From: Solirubrobacter soli DSM 22325
GTDB lineage: Bacteria > Actinomycetota > Thermoleophilia > Solirubrobacterales > Solirubrobacteraceae
Direction of reading: 5' to 3'
Assembly (NCBI RefSeq): GCF_000423665.1
Contig: NZ_AUIK01000025.1
Span: 124,942 to 188,941, forward strand
Length of the DNA stretch: 64,000 nucleotides
A program made the translations under genes and the position numbers. The notes beneath the pieces were generated by a model that worked only from the letters and a program-made list of their open reading frames with translations, had not been told where the DNA came from and ran no database searches. This document shows positions 11,196 through 18,766 of the stretch, piece by piece (position 1 is the first letter of the stretch; every line of letters starts with the position of its first letter).

Positions 11196-12107
11196 CTAGT
11201 GGAAGCCGATGAGCTCGTCGAGCAGACCGTCCGCGCTCGGCGGCTCCGGGTCCGGCGTGGGCTCAGGCTCGGGCGTGGGCTCGGGGTCCGTCGCCGGGTC
11301 GGGCTCGACGGTCGGGTCGTCCGTGGTCGGGTCGGGCTCGACCGTGGGATCGTCGGTCGTCGGCTCGGGCTCGACCGTCGGGTCCGGCTCAGGCGTCGGC
11401 TCGGGCTCGACCGTCGGGTCGGGCTCGACCGTCGGGTCGGGCTCGACCGTCGGGTCCGGCTCGACCGTCGGGTCGGGCTCGGGCGTCGGCTCCACGGTCG
11501 GGTCGTCCGGCGTCGGCTCCACGGGCTCCACCTGGTCCGACGGCGTCGGCGAGACCGGCGTCAGGCTCGAGTTGCGCTGGTATTGCGCGATCGCATTGCG
11601 CACGTACTGCTCGCCGAACTCGCTCGCGGTCAGCGGCTTGTAGGCCAGCTTGGCCGTCTCGGGCTGCTCCTGCACGACCGTGTCGGCGGTCGCGGTCGGC
11701 GCCTGCTCGGTCTTGGCGCTGCCGGCCAGCGCGGCGTCGCGCTTGAGCGCGGACGTCCGCAGCGATTCCATGATGTGGTCGTAGCCGTTGACCGACTTGC
11801 GGTCGGCGACCGGGTTCCATGGGTTGCGCTCGACCTTGGGCGCGTTCGGCACCAACTGGTCGAACGACTTCATCGTCACGCCGTGCGGCCCGAGGCGGGT
11901 CGCGACCTCGAAGTCCTGCTGCGTCAGCGCGGTCGCCGGATTCGTCCGCCGCGCCGTCCCGTTGGCGAGCGGCCCGAGACTCCGCTGGTCGTCCACGACC
12001 TTCTTGATCGAGTCGACGTGCTCGACCTTGTCCTTGCGGCTGGCGGCGCCCCACTCCCTGTCGGGCCAGGCGGCGCTCCCTGCGCCCCCTACGTTCAAGT
12101 TGCTCAT
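11196..12107 (-). CDS. Hypothetical protein with Pro/Glu/Asp/Thr tandem repeats
   Basis: 303 residues, not recognised. The first about 185 residues are non-repetitive (SFDQLVPNAPKVERNPWNPV, ASEFGEQYVRNAIAQYQRNS) and could be a small helical domain. Residues about 195-290 are an acidic, proline-rich repeat built from EPDPTV and EPTPEP units, encoded by 18-bp direct repeats, and would be extended and disordered. The end DGLLDELIGFH is a short amphipathic helix that might be a binding tag. No signal peptide is visible. The GGGAGA before the start lies about 13 bases away, which is weak. Neighbours on the same strand give no functional clue. Confidence 0.6.
   Translation of the reverse strand: MSNLNVGGAGSAAWPDREWGAASRKDKVEHVDSIKKVVDDQRSLGPLANGTARRTNPATALTQQDFEVATRLGPHGVTMKSFDQLVPNAPKVERNPWNPVADRKSVNGYDHIMESLRTSALKRDAALAGSAKTEQAPTATADTVVQEQPETAKLAYKPLTASEFGEQYVRNAIAQYQRNSSLTPVSPTPSDQVEPVEPTPDDPTVEPTPEPDPTVEPDPTVEPDPTVEPDPTVEPEPTPEPDPTVEPEPTTDDPTVEPDPTTDDPTVEPDPATDPEPTPEPEPTPDPEPPSADGLLDELIGFH
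11235..11515. repeat. Coding 18-bp tandem repeats (EPDPTV)
   Basis: Inside the preceding gene, a unit read on the plus strand as CTCGACCGTCGGGTCGGG recurs with small variants, giving alternating EPDPTV, EPTPEP and TTDDPTV hexapeptide-scale units. Such arrays expand and contract by slippage, so copy number may differ between strains. Confidence 0.75.
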
Positions 12108-12383
12108 TCGGTTGTCGGTTTCTCCCGGGTTCCAAGCCCCACCGAGGACCCACTCGCAACATCGGCACCCTCCGCGAACCGGCCCAGCCCGCTCGACGGA
12201 TGGACGAGCGAAAATTCGTGCTCAAGTCCTTCTCGCGGCTGCCGATACAGGGGTTGAGTCACCCGCAGCGCTCGTCCGACAAACAACCCTTCGTCGCGGA
12301 CGAGGCCTTTGCGAGGTGGCTCGCCTCCCCTCAATAAACCCCGATCTGCGGCTCCGTCACTCCCCCGACGGAGCCGTAGGTCG
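12108..12383. other. 276-bp region without a convincing gene
   Basis: Both flanking genes are on the minus strand. A 76-codon minus-strand frame (12104-12334) overlaps the next start as ATGA, but its third positions are not GC-biased like real genes here, so I do not call it. The region holds a hairpin after the response regulator gene. It is less GC-rich than its surroundings in places (GCGAAAATTCG near 12210). I see no clear promoter. Confidence 0.5.
12348..12375 (-). terminator. Terminator hairpin after the response regulator gene
   Basis: CGGCTCCGTC (12348-12357) pairs with GACGGAGCCG (12366-12375), loop of 8 nt, 8 bp past the stop on the minus strand. Confidence 0.7.
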
Positions 12384-13013
12384 TTAATCGTCCGGGGTGA
12401 CGAGACCGCGGGTCGCCGCCCAGTGCGAGACCTCGTGGCGCGACGTCAGCTGCAGCTTGCGCAGCACCGCGCCCACGTGGGACTCGACGGTGCGGTCGCT
12501 GATCCCGAGCCGCGCCGCGATGCGCTTGTAGGAGTAGCCGCGGGCCAGGTGGTGGAGCACCTCGCGCTCGCGGGGCGTCAGCGCCTGCAGCTCGTCCGTC
12601 GCCGGCGCGGGTGCGGAGAACGCCTGCAACACGAACGCCGCCAGCCGGGGGGAGAAGCACGCGTCGCCGGCCGCGACCGTCGCGACGGCGTTCAAGAGCT
12701 CCTCGGTGTCGATCGTCTTGGTGACGTAGCCGAGCGCGCCCGCGCGGATCATCGGCACGACGTCCTCCGCGGCGTCGGACACCGACAAGGCGAGCACCTT
12801 GGGACCGTCCGGGGCGAGCCCCTCGAGCACGCTCACGCCACCGCCTTCGGGCAGGTGGACGTCGAGCAGCACGACGTCCGGCTTGGTCTCGGCGATCACG
12901 CGCAGTGCTTCGGCGGGCGTCGCCGCCTCACCCACGACCACGTGGTGCGCGGCGAGCTCCGCGCGCACACCGGCGCGGAAGAGATGGTGGTCGTCGACGA
13001 CGACGATCCTCAT
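12384..13013 (-). CDS. NarL/FixJ-type response regulator
   Basis: 209 residues. An N-terminal receiver domain starts IVVVDDHHLFRAG with an acidic pocket, has the phospho-acceptor Asp in VVLLDVHLPEGG and the conserved Lys in GYVTKT. The C-terminal LuxR-type HTH shows LTPREREVLHHLARGYSYKRIA and ISDRTVESHVGAVLRKL. It is the DNA-binding output of the adjacent kinase. Its ATG at 13013 overlaps the kinase stop as ATGA, so the two are translationally coupled; it is the last gene of a PspC-kinase-regulator operon and is followed by a terminator hairpin. Confidence 0.95.
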   Translation of the reverse strand: MRIVVVDDHHLFRAGVRAELAAHHVVVGEAATPAEALRVIAETKPDVVLLDVHLPEGGGVSVLEGLAPDGPKVLALSVSDAAEDVVPMIRAGALGYVTKTIDTEELLNAVATVAAGDACFSPRLAAFVLQAFSAPAPATDELQALTPREREVLHHLARGYSYKRIAARLGISDRTVESHVGAVLRKLQLTSRHEVSHWAATRGLVTPDD

Positions 13014-14245
13014 CCGATCACCCCGATCCGCAGCGCGATCTCCGTCCCTTCGCCGAACCGCGACTCGACCACGGCCGAGCCGCCGACCGCGGCCATCCGA
13101 CCGACGATCGAGTCGCGCACGCCGCGCCGCTCGGTCGGCACCGTCTCGAGCTCGAAGCCCGGTCCTTCGTCGCGCACGAACACCTCCGCGCCGTCGGCGT
13201 TCGCCTGCCCGAAGACGAAGATCGGCGCGCCCGGAGCGTGGCGCGCGGCGTTGCGCAGCGCCTCCCGCGCGGCGGCGGCGAGCGCCTCCGTCGACCGGTC
13301 GAGCCGGCGGTCTCCGAGCATCGTCAGCTCCACTGTCGCACCGTGGTCGTCCTCGACCTCGGCGACCGCGGCCCGCAGCGCGGCGCCGAGCGTCTCCGAG
13401 CCGAGCTCGACCTCGCCCGCCATCCATGCCCGGAGCTCGTGCTCCTGCCGGCGCGCGAGCCGCGCCACCGCGGCGGGGTCGTGCGCCTGGCGCTGCACCA
13501 GGGCGAGCGTCTGGAGCACGGAGTCGTGCAGGTGCGCGGCGACGCGCCGCCGCTCGTCCTCACGGGCGTCCTCCACGTGGACCCGGTCGGCGCGCGCGAA
13601 GCCCGCGATCACGAGCGGCGTGACGATCACCGCGAACGCGCCCACGGCGAGCACGAACAGGACGACCACGTCACCGCCGTTGGCGCCCGCGAACGCGAGC
13701 AGCAGCAGTGCCGAGCCGCCGAGCAGCGTGAGCCCGGCCAGCGCCCGCCACGGCGCGGGAACCGGCGTGTCGTGCGTCCCGGTCAGCCGCTGCCACGGGG
13801 TCAGGCCCGCGGTGCCGAGCCGCACCCGCAGGTCCTCCGCCAGCAGCACGAGGCCGCCGAGCGCGGCGAGCCCGACGATCGACAGCGGCAGCAACGCCCG
13901 CACGAGGTCGGTGAGCCCGTAGAGGTAGCGGGTGTCCCCGACGTAGCCCGTGAAGCCGATCAGCAGCACCGGGGCGGCCGCCAGCAACGCGCCGACCACG
14001 AGCATCGGATGCCGTTGCGCGCCCGCGATCGCGCGCGGGACGAGGACGAACAGCGCGAGCACCGTGCCCGCGCCGGCCGCGGCCAGCGATGCCGTCGTCC
14101 CGGCCTCGCCCAGCGCCAGCGCGAGGCCGCCGACGAGCAAGAGCCCGGCCGCCGCGGTCAGCAGCCGCGCGGGCTCCAGCAGCGAGGCGCGCTCCGGGCG
14201 CGGCAGCTCGACCGTCTCGGCGGTGTTCAGCGCTTCGCCGTGCAC
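13010..14245 (-). CDS. Membrane histidine kinase (HisKA_3, LiaS/DesK-like)
   Basis: 411 residues. About 200 N-terminal residues contain several hydrophobic segments (LLTAAAGLLLVGGLALAL, LFVLAVGAFAVIVTPLVIAG) that form the membrane sensor. The HisKA_3 dimerisation region ERRRVAAHLHDSVLQTLAL carries the acceptor His, and the HATPase has EALRNAARHAPGA and DEGPGFE. Kinases of this class pair with NarL-type regulators, as here. The gene overlaps the PspC gene upstream by 19 bp and the regulator downstream by 4 bp, so all three are co-translated. By analogy with LiaFSR and PspC-linked systems it may sense envelope stress; the signal is not shown by the sequence. Confidence 0.92.
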   Translation of the reverse strand: MHGEALNTAETVELPRPERASLLEPARLLTAAAGLLLVGGLALALGEAGTTASLAAAGAGTVLALFVLVPRAIAGAQRHPMLVVGALLAAAPVLLIGFTGYVGDTRYLYGLTDLVRALLPLSIVGLAALGGLVLLAEDLRVRLGTAGLTPWQRLTGTHDTPVPAPWRALAGLTLLGGSALLLLAFAGANGGDVVVLFVLAVGAFAVIVTPLVIAGFARADRVHVEDAREDERRRVAAHLHDSVLQTLALVQRQAHDPAAVARLARRQEHELRAWMAGEVELGSETLGAALRAAVAEVEDDHGATVELTMLGDRRLDRSTEALAAAAREALRNAARHAPGAPIFVFGQANADGAEVFVRDEGPGFELETVPTERRGVRDSIVGRMAAVGGSAVVESRFGEGTEIALRIGVIG

Positions 14246-15273
14246 GGCCCGCCCATCAGTCGATCGATCCGCTTCTTGTCACGTACCTGGACATTGCGTC
14301 GCGCGTGCCAGTCATGAAGCATGGTCAGTGCTTCGGCACGCGCGACGCCGGTCGTGTCCGGCCGCGGCTCTCCGAACACGGGATAGCCGGGCCAGTCTGG
14401 GAAGTCATCCGGGTTCATGTCGTTCGGGTAGTCGCGGACGACCAGCGATCCACCGACGGAGGAGAAGTCGACGGCCAGCACCGGGCCGGGGCGGTCCCGG
14501 GGCGTCGCGTAGTGCGGAGGCCGGCGCTCGCCGAAGACCTGCGGGCCGACCTGTCCGTAGCGCCCGACGAGCGCCCCGCCGAGCCGCAGCGCCGGCGGCG
14601 CCTCGTGCTGGTTGACGACGACGTGCACGCAGCGATCGTGCGGCAGCGCGATCAGCGTGCGCCGCGGGCCCGCCTCGATGCGCAGCGGGATCGTCCCGCT
14701 CGCGGGCAGCTCGGTCCGGCGCAGGTCGACCGTCAACAGCCCGAAGCCGCTGCGCACGACCCCGCGCGGCAGCTCCGCCGTCGTGCCGGGCGCGAGCACC
14801 TTGGTCGAGGTGCTCGGGTCGATCCGCACCCCGCCGACGGCCATCGCCACCGAGGGCAGCACGAGCGCGCCGATCGGCAGCAGCGCCCACGCCGGCCCGA
14901 GCCGCGCCCACCCGGCCAGGACGCCGACGAGCACCGCGCACGCCACCGCCACGACCGCCCACCCGTAGCCGAACATCGTGGCCGCTGCCCCCGCCGCCGC
15001 GAGCGCCGCGAGCCCGAGCAGCCCGCCGATCGCCTGCGCCACCAGGACGATGCCGCGCTGCCCGCCGTCCACCCCGTCCTCGGGCAGGATCAGCCAGGCC
15101 GCGAGGTACACGAGCACGCCGAGGCCGAGCACGACCGACGCGAGCACGAACCCGAGCCGGACGCGCCCGACGGGCACGCCCCAGCGCTCGGCGAGCCCCG
15201 CGCAGACGCCGCCCAGCCAGCGGCCGGAGCGGGCGCGCGTCGTGGGAGCGGGGACGTCGTTCATGGCGTCCAT
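14227..15273 (-). CDS. PspC-domain membrane protein, LiaF-like
   Basis: 348 residues from ATG 15273 (an in-frame ATG at 15264 is equally possible; neither has a good ribosome-binding sequence). Residues about 10-70 are a PspC domain (RSGRWLGGVCAGLAERWGV, then a membrane helix ending LAAWLILPEDG). Several further hydrophobic helices follow. The C-terminal half is a soluble beta-rich domain of the kind found in LiaF-type proteins (FGLLTVDLRRTELP). As the first gene of the operon with a kinase and regulator, it probably acts as the membrane modulator of the kinase. The tail (CTAKR) overlaps the kinase start. Confidence 0.85.
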   Translation of the reverse strand: MDAMNDVPAPTTRARSGRWLGGVCAGLAERWGVPVGRVRLGFVLASVVLGLGVLVYLAAWLILPEDGVDGGQRGIVLVAQAIGGLLGLAALAAAGAAATMFGYGWAVVAVACAVLVGVLAGWARLGPAWALLPIGALVLPSVAMAVGGVRIDPSTSTKVLAPGTTAELPRGVVRSGFGLLTVDLRRTELPASGTIPLRIEAGPRRTLIALPHDRCVHVVVNQHEAPPALRLGGALVGRYGQVGPQVFGERRPPHYATPRDRPGPVLAVDFSSVGGSLVVRDYPNDMNPDDFPDWPGYPVFGEPRPDTTGVARAEALTMLHDWHARRNVQVRDKKRIDRLMGGPCTAKR

Positions 15274-15358
15274 TGTCGGAGGCACTCGCGCCGACGACCA
15301 GTCGTGATTGTCCGGAGGGCGTCTCCGGGATTTCCCGGACTTGCTTGGATCCGGCCCC

Positions 15359-16132
15359 ATGGAGCCACGACGCGTGCTCATCACGGGCGCCTCCGGACAC
15401 ATCGGGACCGTCATCCGCCCCGCGCTGCGCGAGACCGTCGAGGAGCTGCGGCTCTCCGACCTCACCGAGCCGGACGACCTGCAACCGCCCGAGATCTACG
15501 TCCACGCCGACCTGACCGACTTCGAGGCGGTCCAGCGCGCCGTCGACGGCGTCGATGCCGTCGTCCACCTCGGCGCGGTCCCCAACGAGGCGCCGTTCGA
15601 GGTGATCGCCGGGCCCAACCTGCACGGCGTCTACCACGTCTTCGAGGCGTGCCGGCGCGCCAAGGTCTCGCGGATCGTCTACGCGAGCTCCAACCACGCG
15701 TCGGGCATGTACGCGCCCGGCGTGCCGCTCGACGGCTCCCAGCGCGCCCGGCCCGACGGCCTCTACGGCGCCTCCAAGGCCTACGGCGAGGCGCTCGGCA
15801 GCATGTACGTCGACCGCTTCGGGCTGTCGATCGTCTGCCTGCGGATCGGCTCCTGGCGCCCGACGCCGGGCGAGCGGCGCGAGCTCTCGACGTGGCTCAG
15901 CCACGCCGACGGCATCCGGCTCGTGCAGGCGGCGCTGACCGCCGACGACGTCGACTTCGCGATCGTTTACGGCGCCTCGGCCAACACGCGCCGCTGGTGG
16001 CCGCCGGACGAGGAGATCGGCTTCGTGCCCCAGGACGACGCGGAGGTCTACGCCGACTCGCTCGAGGGGCCGGACTACGAGTACCAGGGCGGCCCGAACG
16101 CGGCCTTCGACCACGGCGGCTGGGCGACGTGA
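15359..16132 (+). CDS. NAD-dependent epimerase/dehydrogenase, uronate-dehydrogenase-like
   Basis: 257 residues, an extended short-chain dehydrogenase fold. The Rossmann nucleotide-binding motif is TGASGHIG near the N-terminus, an Asp after strand 2 (LSDLT) favours NAD over NADP, and the catalytic Tyr and Lys are in YGASKAYGEA. SSNHASGMY and the C-terminal WWPPDEEIGF region are like uronate dehydrogenases, which oxidise galacturonate or glucuronate to the aldarolactone. The ATG at 15359 is supported by the protein start (MEPRRVLITGASG). The gene overlaps the following ligase gene as GTGA. Substrate assignment is from resemblance only. Confidence 0.8.
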   Translation: MEPRRVLITGASGHIGTVIRPALRETVEELRLSDLTEPDDLQPPEIYVHADLTDFEAVQRAVDGVDAVVHLGAVPNEAPFEVIAGPNLHGVYHVFEACRRAKVSRIVYASSNHASGMYAPGVPLDGSQRARPDGLYGASKAYGEALGSMYVDRFGLSIVCLRIGSWRPTPGERRELSTWLSHADGIRLVQAALTADDVDFAIVYGASANTRRWWPPDEEIGFVPQDDAEVYADSLEGPDYEYQGGPNAAFDHGGWAT

Positions 16133-17199
16133 ACGCCGACACCTTGCGGGCGCGCTTCGACGCGCCGGACGAGCTCGGGATCGGCATCGAGGAGGAGCTG
16201 TTCCTGCTTGACCCGGAGACGCTCGACCTGGCGCCGTACGCCCGCGAGGTGGTCGAGGCGACGGACGGCGATCCGCGCTTCAAGCTGGAGCTGCCCGCCG
16301 CGCAGCTGGAGATCGTGACGCCGCCGTGCCCCGACGTCGCGACCGCGGTCGCCTCGCTCGCGGCCGCCCGGCGCGACCTCGCGGCCGCGGCCGAGCCCTA
16401 CGGGCGCCTGATGACCGCCGGCACCCACCCGTTCACCGCCGAGCTCGGCGTGTTGACGGACGACCCGCGCTACGTGCGCACGCTGGAGGAGTACGGCGAG
16501 CGCGCCCGTCGTCAGCTGGTCTCCGGTCTGCACCTGCATGTGTCATTGGGCGGCGCGGACCGCACGCTCGCGGTCTACAACGCGATGCGCTCGCACCTGC
16601 CCGAGCTGGCCGCGCTGGCGGCGAACGCGCCCTTCCACGCCGGCCGCGACACCGGCCTCGCGTCGATCCGCCCGACGATCGCCGTGAACCTCCAGCGCCA
16701 GGGCGTCCCCCCGTACATCCCGAGCTGGGAGTGGTTCGCCAACGGCCTCACCTGGGGCGAACGGTCGGACACCGTGCCCGACCCGCGCCGCTGGTGGTTC
16801 GAGCTGCGCATGCACACGACCTACGGCACCCTCGAGCTTCGCGCGCCCGACGCCCAGTCCAGCGTCGACGACGTCCACGGCATCGCCGCCTTCACGTACG
16901 CGCTGATGCACGACCTCGCCGCCCGCCACGACGCGGGCGAGATCCTCTCCGCCGACGACTCCTGGCGGATCGACGAGAACCGCTGGTCGGCGATGCGCGA
17001 CGGCCTCGACGGCACCCTCGCCGACCTCCAGACCGGCGAGCGCACCTCCACCCGCGAGCTGCTCCTCGCCCGCATCGAGCACCTCGGCGCGGACGCCGCC
17101 CGCCCGCTCGTCGAGTCCAATGGGGCGCTTCGCCAGCGGGCGGTCGCCGCGGACGTCGGCGTCCGCGGCCTCACCGAGTGGCTCGTCGAGCGTTTCTAA
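16129..17199 (+). CDS. YbdK-family carboxylate-amine ligase (glutamate-cysteine ligase type 2)
   Basis: 356 residues. ELGIGIEEELFLLDPETLDL is the GCS2 signature with the metal-binding acidic pair; HLHVSLGG, RPTIAVNLQRQG and the late FELRMHTTYGTLELRAPDAQ block complete the active site. The family has weak glutamate-cysteine ligase activity and forms gamma-glutamyl bonds; in actinobacteria related enzymes serve ergothioneine or other thiol pathways, but no such gene is nearby. GTG 16129 overlaps the TGA of the dehydrogenase gene, so the pair is coupled. It ends at the palindrome element, whose left arm includes the stop codon. Confidence 0.88.
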   Translation: MNADTLRARFDAPDELGIGIEEELFLLDPETLDLAPYAREVVEATDGDPRFKLELPAAQLEIVTPPCPDVATAVASLAAARRDLAAAAEPYGRLMTAGTHPFTAELGVLTDDPRYVRTLEEYGERARRQLVSGLHLHVSLGGADRTLAVYNAMRSHLPELAALAANAPFHAGRDTGLASIRPTIAVNLQRQGVPPYIPSWEWFANGLTWGERSDTVPDPRRWWFELRMHTTYGTLELRAPDAQSSVDDVHGIAAFTYALMHDLAARHDAGEILSADDSWRIDENRWSAMRDGLDGTLADLQTGERTSTRELLLARIEHLGADAARPLVESNGALRQRAVAADVGVRGLTEWLVERF

Positions 17200-17258
17200 A
17201 CACCACCTAAGGGGTCTGACCCCTTAGGTGGGCTTTAGATAAAGGGTCGGACCCTTTA
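17196..17258. repeat. Palindrome element, copy 1 (two tandem hairpins)
   Basis: The first hairpin has a perfect core CCACCTAAGGGG (17203-17214), loop TCTGA and CCCCTTAGGTGG (17220-17231), extended to 19 bp with two mismatches. The second is AAAGGG (17241-17246), loop TCGGA, CCCTTT (17252-17257). It fills the gap between convergent genes and includes the stop of one. It matches the elements at 44161 and 55635 and may act as a two-way terminator. Confidence 0.75.
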
Positions 17259-17259
17259 A

Positions 17260-18204
17260 CTAGCGGTGGCCGTGGTCGCCCGCGTGGTCGAACCAGCCGA
17301 TCACGCGTCGCCAGGCCTCCTCGGCCGCCGGGACGTTGAAGCGGGCGCCGGTGTCGTTGAAGAAGGCGTGGTCGGCCTCAGTGAACGTGAGCAGCTCGTA
17401 GTCCAGGCGCGCGGCGTCCAGAGACGCCTTGGCGGCGGGCATGGTGCCGTTCACGCGCGCGTCGAGGCCGCCGTAGACGCCGAGGACGTTCGCCTTGTTG
17501 CCGCCGAGGTTGCCGCCGGTCGGGAATGGGCCGTAGAACGGTGCCGCCGCGTCCAGGCGCGGCTCGCGCGCGGCCAGCAGGCGCCAGATCATGCCGCCGC
17601 CGAAGCAGAAGCCGATCGCGCCGAGCGTGGACTTGCGCGGCACCCGCTTCTCGAGCTCGGTCAGCGCGGCCTTCATGTCGGCGTCGAAGCGGCCCGGGTT
17701 GGAGCCTGAGATCTCCGACAGCTTCGCCGCCACCTCGGCCTCGCCCGGGAACGCGCCGGTCCCGCCCTCCTCGGAGAGCAGGTCGAGCGCGAGCGCCGAG
17801 TAGCCGCTGGCGGCGAAGCGCCCAGCGACGTTCTTGATGTGCTCGGTCAGCCCGCGGTTCTCGTGGATCACGAGCACGCCGCCACGCGGCTTGACCGCCG
17901 GCGCCCACGCCGCGAGCAGCGGGCCGGTCGGGCCACTGAAGGTGATCGACTCGCGCGCGGCCGGCGCCCACGCCGACGTCGCCGCCTCCGGCTTGTGGCC
18001 GTGCTTGCCATGACCGTGGTCGTGGTCGTGCCCGCCGTGCCCGCCGCCGGTCCTCGCGGCCGCCTCGGCGGTCAGCATCGCCGACGCCGTCGCGGCGGTC
18101 ACCCCGAGCAGCCCGAGGCGCCTCACCGCCTCGCGCCGGGTGATGATCCCGTCCGCGTGGTCCTCCGCGACCTCGTCCGCCAGGTACTGCTGCAGCTCCG
18201 TCAT
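17260..18204 (-). CDS. Exported dienelactone hydrolase family protein
   Basis: 314 residues, alpha/beta-hydrolase of the DLH family. The Cys nucleophile is in IGFCFGGGM, the acid is probably in YGGLDARV and the His in TEADHAFFND, matching the Cys-Asp-His triad. The N-terminus TRREAVRRLGLLGVTAATASA is Tat-signal-like, so a folded protein may be exported. Directly after it comes a His/Gly/Asp-rich stretch (GGHGGHDHDHGHGKHGHK) that could bind metal, and the C-terminus also ends DHGHR. ATG 18204 has GGGGGAG five bases upstream. Family members hydrolyse dienelactones or other esters; the substrate here is open. Confidence 0.88.
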   Translation of the reverse strand: MTELQQYLADEVAEDHADGIITRREAVRRLGLLGVTAATASAMLTAEAAARTGGGHGGHDHDHGHGKHGHKPEAATSAWAPAARESITFSGPTGPLLAAWAPAVKPRGGVLVIHENRGLTEHIKNVAGRFAASGYSALALDLLSEEGGTGAFPGEAEVAAKLSEISGSNPGRFDADMKAALTELEKRVPRKSTLGAIGFCFGGGMIWRLLAAREPRLDAAAPFYGPFPTGGNLGGNKANVLGVYGGLDARVNGTMPAAKASLDAARLDYELLTFTEADHAFFNDTGARFNVPAAEEAWRRVIGWFDHAGDHGHR

Positions 18205-18256
18205 CAGACTCCCCCTGTTGAAGACGACTGTCTTACGCAGGGTGCCAGATGGGCGT

Positions 18257-18730
18257 TCAATGAGAACGTGACGCGCGCCAGCGTTCCAACAACGCCGGCA
18301 TCTCCGTCTGCAGGAACGCGAAGAAGTCGGCGGTGTCGCGCAGGCGCGCGCCCGCGGGTGTGTCGGGCCCGACGGCCTCGACACCGTCCTGGACCGCCCG
18401 CACCCACCGCGCCAGCACGGCCTCGCGGCGATAGATCGCCTCGTACCACTCGTCGTCGTGCAGGCGATAGACGTCGCGCCGCGACCCCGGCTCGCGCTCG
18501 CGGCTGATCAGGCTCGTCTGGATCAGGTACCGCACTGCGCCGGAGACGGCCGCGGCGCTGACCCGCAGCCCGTCGGAGAGCTCGACGGCGGTGGCGCGCC
18601 CGCTGTCGGTGGCGAGCAGCGCCGCGAACACCCGCGAGGGCATGCGCGGCATGCCGCTCTCCTCCAAGACGGATGCGAAACGTTCGACGAACCGCGCGAC
18701 GTCGTCTGTCACCAGCCAATCTTTACACAT
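18257..18730 (-). CDS. MarR/GbsR-like transcriptional regulator
   Basis: 157 residues. A winged-helix region (MPRMPSRVFAALLATDSG, AVELSDGLRVSAAAVSGAVRYL) is followed by an ISREREPGSRRDVYRL wing and a helical C-terminal dimerisation region. It is divergent from an ABC exporter operon with a 36-bp intergenic gap, the usual setting for local repression of the exporter. The ATG at 18730 has no ribosome-binding sequence; an internal GTG at 18712 is an alternative start. The inducer may be a compound exported by the pump. Confidence 0.82.
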   Translation of the reverse strand: MCKDWLVTDDVARFVERFASVLEESGMPRMPSRVFAALLATDSGRATAVELSDGLRVSAAAVSGAVRYLIQTSLISREREPGSRRDVYRLHDDEWYEAIYRREAVLARWVRAVQDGVEAVGPDTPAGARLRDTADFFAFLQTEMPALLERWRASRSH

Positions 18731-18766
18731 TTCAGAACTTTCACGATTTCGTGTATGTTGTGAAAC
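18731..18766 (+). promoter_or_regulatory. Divergent promoter with operator-like palindromes
   Basis: The gap is AT-rich against its surroundings. CACGATTTCGTG (18742-18753) is a near-perfect palindrome, and TTTCAC (18739-18744) mirrors GTGAAA (18760-18765). TTCAGA (18731-18736) and TATGTT (18754-18759) could be the -35 and -10 with 17-bp spacing, which would start the mRNA at the GTG of the ABC gene, so it would be leaderless. Probable site for the adjacent MarR-like protein. Confidence 0.55.

Noticed and set aside
11235..11515. CRISPR-like regular repeats
   Set aside because: The repeats are contiguous coding units without unique spacers.
12104..12334. A 76-codon minus-strand frame overlapping the PT-repeat gene start as ATGA
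   Set aside because: Third positions are not GC-biased and no ribosome-binding sequence is seen, so noncoding is more likely.
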